From Gammaproteobacteria bacterium (GTDB lineage Bacteria > Pseudomonadota > Gammaproteobacteria > Xanthomonadales > SZUA-36), in NCBI GenBank assembly GCA_021772935.1, contig JAJFLA010000016.1, forward strand, positions 1 to 40,116: a stretch of DNA of 40,116 bases, given 5' to 3'. The translations under genes were made by a program, and so were the position numbers. Each line of letters begins with the position of its first letter. Within the stretch, counting starts at the first letter, position 1. Shown here piece after piece: positions 34,673 through 40,116 of this stretch. Under the pieces are notes generated by a model, which searched no databases, had not been told where the DNA came from, and was given only the letters and a program-made list of their open reading frames with translations.

Positions 34673-36874
34673 CTACAGAGCTGCAATAGTGAGAGACTCC
34701 ACTTCAGACCGTGCCCGTTCAATATCGCTTTCAATCTGTTGTTTGATGGCCACAAATTGAGGCTCCTGATGCAAGGACTCCAGACGCAGGTCAATATTAA
34801 GCATCCATACCCTTCTAAAGCCTCGCTCATAAGCGATTTGCAAGCTTTCGAGTGCTGCCTGCGATTCACCTCTTAGCGCATGAATACTGGATTCTGTGTA
34901 ATAGATATCAGCATCATCCACACCGTTGATTCTGGCACGGCGTACTGCACGCTCCGCATCCGAAAGCCTTTGCTCTGCAATCTCTGCATTACCGGCGTCG
35001 CTTTGCAAAGCGGATGAAATCGTCATGAACAAAATCTGCTCACCATCCCAGGCTTGTTCAGAATCGTCACGAACCGCTCGTTCAATTAGATCCCTTGCCG
35101 TTTCTTTATCGCCCGCTACGAGGCTGATCATGCCTTTCTGAAAATAGTAAAACTGTTGCAGCTGCTCTGGCAAGCCCTCCACCGACAACCCATACTGCTC
35201 ATGCAGCAATCGTCCGGCGTTCTCAAGCCGGCCTTGTGTGAGCAACAGAAAGAAATAGTTGGTTCTTAGACTGAAATTGTCATTCGCAATTTTCAGCCCA
35301 TCGAGAAGTAAGCGTTCTGCTTTGTCCACTTCACCAATACTTTCCCAGGCACCTGCCAGGGCCTCGATGACTACAGGACTATCAGGTTCCAGCTCATAGG
35401 CCTGGCGGGCAAACCGCCATGCCGCGGCAAGCTCACCACCTGCAATGGCATGACCCGAAATAATCCTGAGTAAAGTTGCAGAATCCGGCCGCAAGGCAAT
35501 CAGGCCCTGTAAGAGGTCTTTTCCGGCCTGGTATTCCCCTTGATTGGAAAGGTTACCGGCAAAATTGATTGCCAGTAATTCATTCAATGGGTCAAGTGCC
35601 ATTGCCTGCTGCAAAATCAGGCGCTGTTCAGGCAACCTGCCAAGATCACCCAGCAAGCCCCCCAACCATAGATAAGCCGGAATGTAGTCATCGTTTAACT
35701 TGATCGCCTGACGTAATGCAGATTCACCAGCGTCCTTTTGCCCAATCTGCCAGCGTGCAAGCCCAAGAGCAGCAAATGCCTCTGCCGATTCCGGGTCGAT
35801 CGCCAATGCTTTTTCTATCATTGGCATGGCACGCTCAGTGGCTTTCATATTGGTCAAATTGCCATACATCGCCAACAACAACCATGAATCCGCCATTGCA
35901 GCATAGGCAGGAGCAAATGAGGCATCGTGTTCCAGTGCCTTGGCAAATAATGTGATAGCCTTTTCCAGTTCCTCCGGTGAACGACGCCACCAGTGTAGCC
36001 GACCGGTTCTGTATGCTTCAAAAGCTGCAAGGTCGTGAGGTCTGGATGCTGGCTGTTGTTCCAGTCCGGCAAATGAATCCACCAGTGCGGTTGCAATCGC
36101 GCTGGCAATTTCATCCTGTATGGCAAAAACATCTTCCATTTTGCGTTCGTAGGTATGCGACCAGATATGATAACCGTCTTCAACATTGATTAACTGCGCG
36201 GTCATGCGTATTTGATCACCTGATTTTCTGATACTGCCTTCCAAAATCGTGCTGACATTCAGCAAGCGGCCGATCTCACGAATGTCCTTGTCAAGCCCGC
36301 GAAATGCAAATGATGAAGTACGGGCCGCCACGTGCAGCCCGTCTACCTTCGCCAACACGTTCAAAAGTTCTTCCGCAATGCCATCTGAAAAATAAGCCTG
36401 GTTGCCATCTGCGGACAGGTCTGCAAAAGGCAATACAGCGATCGAGTTCTCCGGTGCCACAAACTCACGTTGTTGCGTTACTGCGAGTGTATTGTCACCT
36501 GGGCTGCCGGTTTCAAAAACATTGGAATAATACCCATAAAAACCATAACCCAAGCCAACCATACCTAGCGTCATCATGCTGAAAAGCAGGGTGTTTTGCG
36601 CACCTGTCAGCAGACCCGCGGTACTGGTTTTTTTGATGCCATCAGGTGTGATTTCCAATTGCCAGGCGAGGATGAATACCAACGGAAAACCCAATATCAG
36701 CACGATCACGACCAGTGTCGGCAGCCAGTCTGGCAGGCGTAATGGTTCAACCGCTGCATCCATCAATTGCAGCACAACAAACACCGCCACCGCGTAGGCG
36801 CCAACCGTACGCAGGACCTTACGCCGGTTAAGCTCTGTCAGTACAGCAGATAAAAATGATTGATCCTGTTGCAT
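34673..36874 (-). CDS. Membrane-anchored TolB-like / TPR-repeat protein (second copy)
   Basis: 733 residues. The opening FLSAVLTELNRRKVLRTVGAY and following helices (about 22-42, 50-70, 95-115) define the family. A clear TolB/FlgO-like domain runs about 140-265 (SIAVLPFADLSADGNQAYFSD, GIAEELLNVLAKVDGLHVAAR, VSTILEGSIRKSGDQIRMTAQL given in pieces). TPRs cover about 280-720, for example AMADSWLLLAMYGN and EAFAALGLARWQIGQ. This copy keeps the family consensus better than the one at 2877-5225. AAGGA precedes the ATG. It follows the hydroxyacid dehydrogenase by 25 bp. Its role is unknown; a scaffold at the membrane is likely. Confidence 0.85.
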   Translation of the reverse strand: MQQDQSFLSAVLTELNRRKVLRTVGAYAVAVFVVLQLMDAAVEPLRLPDWLPTLVVIVLILGFPLVFILAWQLEITPDGIKKTSTAGLLTGAQNTLLFSMMTLGMVGLGYGFYGYYSNVFETGSPGDNTLAVTQQREFVAPENSIAVLPFADLSADGNQAYFSDGIAEELLNVLAKVDGLHVAARTSSFAFRGLDKDIREIGRLLNVSTILEGSIRKSGDQIRMTAQLINVEDGYHIWSHTYERKMEDVFAIQDEIASAIATALVDSFAGLEQQPASRPHDLAAFEAYRTGRLHWWRRSPEELEKAITLFAKALEHDASFAPAYAAMADSWLLLAMYGNLTNMKATERAMPMIEKALAIDPESAEAFAALGLARWQIGQKDAGESALRQAIKLNDDYIPAYLWLGGLLGDLGRLPEQRLILQQAMALDPLNELLAINFAGNLSNQGEYQAGKDLLQGLIALRPDSATLLRIISGHAIAGGELAAAWRFARQAYELEPDSPVVIEALAGAWESIGEVDKAERLLLDGLKIANDNFSLRTNYFFLLLTQGRLENAGRLLHEQYGLSVEGLPEQLQQFYYFQKGMISLVAGDKETARDLIERAVRDDSEQAWDGEQILFMTISSALQSDAGNAEIAEQRLSDAERAVRRARINGVDDADIYYTESSIHALRGESQAALESLQIAYERGFRRVWMLNIDLRLESLHQEPQFVAIKQQIESDIERARSEVESLTIAAL

Positions 36875-36899
36875 ATTCCTTCAAATCTTGTTCACGTTA

Positions 36900-37775
36900 T
36901 CAGCCTGCATCGCGTTTCAAACGGATCAACCCGGAGATATCATGATCCCCATCACCCATCTCCACCAATGCACGGTAATCCCTGATTGCGGCTTCCACTG
37001 TCGGCATAGATATATCCAAATCTTGTGCCAATACCTGGCAAATCTGCAAATCCTTGAGCAATAGGGACAGTTTAAACCCAACATCAAAACGGTTTTTCAG
37101 CATAGTCTGACCACGATGGTCCAGAAACCAACTACCGGCAGCCCCCGCACCCACTACAGCTAATAGACGCTCCGAAGGCAGATTTAGTTTCTCCGCAAGC
37201 GCAAGTGCTTCACAAACCGCTTCTGCAATGCCAGCAATCATGACCTGGTTAACCGCCTTGGTCGCCTGTCCTGAACCCACTGGACCCATATGTGTGACAG
37301 ATGCGGAAATAGCCTCAAGCACTGGTCTAATTCGCGAAATATTGGTGGAATCGCCACCAACCATGACTGACAATGTTCCTTTTCGTGCACCTTCAACCCC
37401 GCCCGAAACCGGCGCATCCACAAAACCAGCACCCACTTCGAGCAGACTGGCAGAAACCTGCCTGGCCGTCGCTGGGCTAACCGTAGAGGTATCAACTACC
37501 ACGGAACCAGGTTTAACCCCTGGCAATAGCCGCCCGATAACATCCAGCAAATCCTGATCCGCCGATACACAGGTTAGAATGACATTACAAGTGGCCGCCA
37601 GTTGTGCCGGTTCATCAGCCACGGCCACACCAGTATCCGTCGCAAGTGCATCAGCTTTGGACCTGGTGCGATTCCAAACCGCCCTCAATAATCCGGCATC
37701 TGCAAGGTGCATGGCCATTGCTGCCCCCATCGCACCCAAACCAACGATACCTGCTTTGATTTGCTCAACCATCAT
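36900..37775 (-). CDS. NAD(P)-dependent beta-hydroxyacid dehydrogenase (3-hydroxyisobutyrate dehydrogenase family)
   Basis: 291 residues. The Rossmann motif GIVGLGAMGAAMA is near the N-terminus. DAPVSGGVEGARKGTL is the substrate-binding signature, GSGQATKAVNQ carries the catalytic Lys, and a late KDLQICQ motif is typical. Family members act on 3-hydroxyisobutyrate, tartronate semialdehyde or related small hydroxyacids; which one cannot be told here. Start 37775, or ATG 37772. It is 43 bp after the PII gene and 25 bp before the TPR gene. Confidence 0.88.
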   Translation of the reverse strand: MMVEQIKAGIVGLGAMGAAMAMHLADAGLLRAVWNRTRSKADALATDTGVAVADEPAQLAATCNVILTCVSADQDLLDVIGRLLPGVKPGSVVVDTSTVSPATARQVSASLLEVGAGFVDAPVSGGVEGARKGTLSVMVGGDSTNISRIRPVLEAISASVTHMGPVGSGQATKAVNQVMIAGIAEAVCEALALAEKLNLPSERLLAVVGAGAAGSWFLDHRGQTMLKNRFDVGFKLSLLLKDLQICQVLAQDLDISMPTVEAAIRDYRALVEMGDGDHDISGLIRLKRDAG

Positions 37776-37818
37776 GTTTTTTAAACCTCACACCTACGAT
37801 ATTCATCCACTATTTATC

Positions 37819-38172
<354 letters not shown>

Positions 38173-38436
38173 TCAATGTCCATACGACTTTATAACCCCT
38201 GATTGCAGGCCGCAAGCACCTCTTTTCAGCTTTGCCCAAGATACCGGTCTTTGTGACCCCAGATTTTATTGATTGATCGCATGACCGGACTACAAACCGA
38301 CAAAGCGAGCGGAATCAGAGTCCAATTACCTACAGAAATTGCAGACAACTGCCAATGTATTACCTGCTCCCGAAATACAACATAAGCACTATTGAAATGA
38401 AAGCCAGTAGAAATACGGCCAGATCGGGAGGTGGTT

Positions 38437-39948
38437 TTGGGATTATCGCTGGTACACAGTCGTGGCTGTGCGGGTGTGGAGGCACCTCTGATCACGATCG
38501 AAGTTCACCTGTCCGGTGGATTGCCAAGCATGCATTTGGTCGGTTTGCCCGAGACTGCAGTCAGGGAATCCAAAGACCGGGTCCGCGCCGCGCTGATCAA
38601 CTCAGGTTTTAAGTGGCCGCAAAGTCGTATCACTATTTCACTTGCACCGGCAGAACTACCCAAGGAGGGTGGTGGTTTCGACCTGCCGATCGCGCTGGGA
38701 TTGCTGGCAGCTTCAAAACAGATTCCCGATACGGCCTTCGAGGGTTGTGAGTTTCTTGGTGAACTTTCTCTCAACGGTGAATTACGTTCGGTGCGAGGTG
38801 TACTGCCAGCAGCCATCCGTTCACGTGACAGCAAAAGAACCCTGGTTATTCCTACCGCTAATGCAGCCGAAGCAGCGCTGGTTAAAGGTGGTGAAAAATA
38901 TGCCGGGGCGTCATTGCTACAAATTGCAAACTGGCTCAAGGGTAACCAACAACTCAGCAAATGCGAACCTTGCCCATCCAGCGAACCACCCAAGCTACCT
39001 GACCTTTGCGATGTTATCGGCTTGCCAGGACCAAAGCGTGCGCTGGAAGTTGCCGCAGCAGGCTTTCACCATCTTTTGATGACAGGTTCGCCAGGAACCG
39101 GTAAAACACTGCTGGCATCGAGACTACCGGGGATTCTGCCACCCATGACGGAACTTGAATCGTTGGAAGCCGCGGCTTTGGCTTCTGTCAGCCATGCCGG
39201 GCTGGACCATCGAAAATGGGGAATACGACCGTTTAGAACACCACACCACACATGTAGCAGTGTTGCATTGGCGGGGGGTGGTGCGCGGCCCAGACCTGGG
39301 GAAATATCGCTGGCACACAACGGTGTACTATTTCTGGACGAACTTCCTGAGTATGGTCGGCATACACTTGAAATACTTCGCGAACCCATCGAATCCGGTC
39401 GTATAGTTATTTCGAGAGCTGCCCGGCAGGCGACTTTTCCAGCCCGTTTTCAACTGGTCACAGCCATGAACCCCTGCATGTGTGGAATGGCGGGTGACGG
39501 CAGCGGGCGTTGCCATTGTAGTGGTGAACAAATTCAGCGTTACAAAAACAGGGTCTCAGGCCCCCTTCTCGACCGTATCGATATTCAAGTTGAGGTATTA
39601 CGGCCCAAGACGTCGATATTGAATACTCCCAGGGGCAACTCAGAAAGCTCTGCCATCGTCAGGGAGCGGGTGATCGAAGCGCGGCGAGTACAGTCAGATC
39701 GTGCCGGCAAAGCAAATGCTTTACTCGACAACGGCGAGATAGAGCAGTTTTGCCGTATCCACGGAAAATCACTGAGCCTGCTTGAACATGCCGTTGAGCA
39801 GCTTTACCTGTCACCACGCGCATGCCACCGCATCCTGAAGGTGTCACGCACCATCGCAGATTTAGACCAGGCCACTGAAATCCGTACCGTACATCTCGCC
39901 GAAGCAATTGCTTTCAGGCGTTTGAGTGCACAGCTGGACAACTTCTAA
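38437..39948 (+). CDS. comM: YifB/ComM family Mg chelatase-like AAA+ ATPase
   Basis: 503 residues. ComM is a hexameric helicase that promotes branch migration during natural transformation. TTG 38437 is preferred: GGGAGG lies 5 nt upstream and the product begins (M)GLSLVHSRG, aligning with the family start. A GTG at 38431 would leave no gap from that site. An N-terminal Lon-like domain (VGLPETAVRESKDRVRAAL) is followed by Walker A GSPGTGKT, LFLDELPEYGRHTLEILREP and the AMNPCMCG zinc-like segment. Together with the pilus genes it hints at DNA uptake, but no other competence gene is seen. The 279-bp gap to glnK showed no certain promoter. Confidence 0.94.
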   Translation: MGLSLVHSRGCAGVEAPLITIEVHLSGGLPSMHLVGLPETAVRESKDRVRAALINSGFKWPQSRITISLAPAELPKEGGGFDLPIALGLLAASKQIPDTAFEGCEFLGELSLNGELRSVRGVLPAAIRSRDSKRTLVIPTANAAEAALVKGGEKYAGASLLQIANWLKGNQQLSKCEPCPSSEPPKLPDLCDVIGLPGPKRALEVAAAGFHHLLMTGSPGTGKTLLASRLPGILPPMTELESLEAAALASVSHAGLDHRKWGIRPFRTPHHTCSSVALAGGGARPRPGEISLAHNGVLFLDELPEYGRHTLEILREPIESGRIVISRAARQATFPARFQLVTAMNPCMCGMAGDGSGRCHCSGEQIQRYKNRVSGPLLDRIDIQVEVLRPKTSILNTPRGNSESSAIVRERVIEARRVQSDRAGKANALLDNGEIEQFCRIHGKSLSLLEHAVEQLYLSPRACHRILKVSRTIADLDQATEIRTVHLAEAIAFRRLSAQLDNF

Positions 39949-39958
39949 GGGTTGGTGG

Positions 39959-40116
39959 CTACAACAGCTCTGGACAGAGCCTGTTCCCAATGGCGCGACC
40001 CTTTATAAATTTTCGTCCAACCGACTTGGCAAAGGTTTTAAGCCTACTCACCGGTCCCAGCGCACCGAACGACGGAAGCTCATCTTTTGCAAGGTAATCC
40101 AGCACCGGCGCAGCAT
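39959..40116 (-). CDS. 3' end of an unidentified gene, cut by the window edge
   Basis: An open frame runs from the window end to a TAG at 39959-39961, giving 51 residues: AAPVLDYLAKDELPSFGALG, then PVSRLKTFAKSVGRK, then FIKGRAIGNRLCPELL. Composition is protein-like and the stop lies 10 bp from the comM stop, as in convergent gene pairs. The C-terminal part is basic. I do not recognise the family from this fragment. Confidence 0.6.
   Translation of the reverse strand, partial: AAPVLDYLAKDELPSFGALGPVSRLKTFAKSVGRKFIKGRAIGNRLCPELL

Noticed and set aside
38341-38354. Sigma-54-like site upstream of the PII gene (minus strand TGGCAGTTGTCTGC)
   Set aside because: The GG and GC doublets are 9 bp apart, not the required 10, and the flanking consensus is poor. 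It also lies about 185 bp before the start codon.
40065-40085. Possible further copy of the mnmG-upstream element, from CGACGGAAGCTCA near the window end
   Set aside because: The match to about 2610-2621 is only 13 bp, falls within a credible reading frame, and has no flanking similarity. It is probably chance.

Overview
The window looks like a chromosomal segment of a gammaproteobacterium with roughly balanced base composition. It is almost entirely core genes. The evidence for the group is gene content and order: pilMNOPQ divergent from mrcA, rph opposite yicC-gmk-rpoZ-spoT-ridA followed by recG, rdgB-hemW, and a PII gene divergent from a comM/yifB-type gene. This order resembles pseudomonads and their relatives. 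Two large TolB-like/TPR membrane proteins and a HutF/HutG five-step histidine route fit a free-living, probably aquatic, heterotroph. Genus cannot be read from the sequence, and no tRNA, rRNA, CRISPR array, transposase or prophage gene was seen.

Layout. 1-611: a tandem array of 112-bp non-coding repeats, then a rho-independent terminator for the leftward mnmG. 612-2501: mnmG (-). 2505-2811: a non-coding element bounded by 24-bp inverted repeats. 2877-5225: a TolB-like/TPR membrane protein (-). 5325-6530: a low-complexity lipoprotein (-). 6728-6937: a small unknown protein (+). 7020-9659: pepN (-). 9718-11210: a PLP dehydratase and a SixA-like phosphatase (+). 11199-14417: an overlapping leftward set hutG, hutF, a DUF938 methyltransferase and free-methionine-sulfoxide reductase. 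14489-19538: pilMNOPQ (-). 19853-22958: mrcA and a conserved unknown (+). 22965-27271: gltA, rpmE2-type L31, hemW, rdgB and rph (-). 27387-31720: yicC, gmk, rpoZ, spoT and ridA (+). 31731-32014: a MITE-like element with perfect 19-bp inverted ends and a CTAA duplication. 32023-34086: recG (+). 34130-38157: a PII gene, a hydroxyacid dehydrogenase, a second TolB-like/TPR protein and a small membrane protein (-). 38437-39948: comM/yifB (+). 39959-40116: the 3' end of an unidentified gene (-).

How the parts work together. PilM-N-O-P-Q form the inner-membrane platform and outer-membrane secretin of a type IV pilus; mrcA beside them makes the cell wall the machine must cross. HutF and HutG perform the last two steps of histidine breakdown to glutamate and formate. 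gmk, rpoZ and spoT link GMP supply, RNA polymerase and the (p)ppGpp response. The PII gene heads a leftward run that could respond to nitrogen status.

The most interesting material is non-coding. A 38-40-bp module with two small hairpins occurs in the 112-bp array near mnmG and again inside the MITE-like element next to recG. One hairpin shows a paired, compensatory base change between copies. The MITE-like element sits directly against recG, and its terminal repeat carries an in-frame ATG. A different inverted-repeat element abuts the mnmG start and supplies its ribosome-binding site. A strong terminator-like hairpin stands between pilQ and hutG with no room for a promoter after it.
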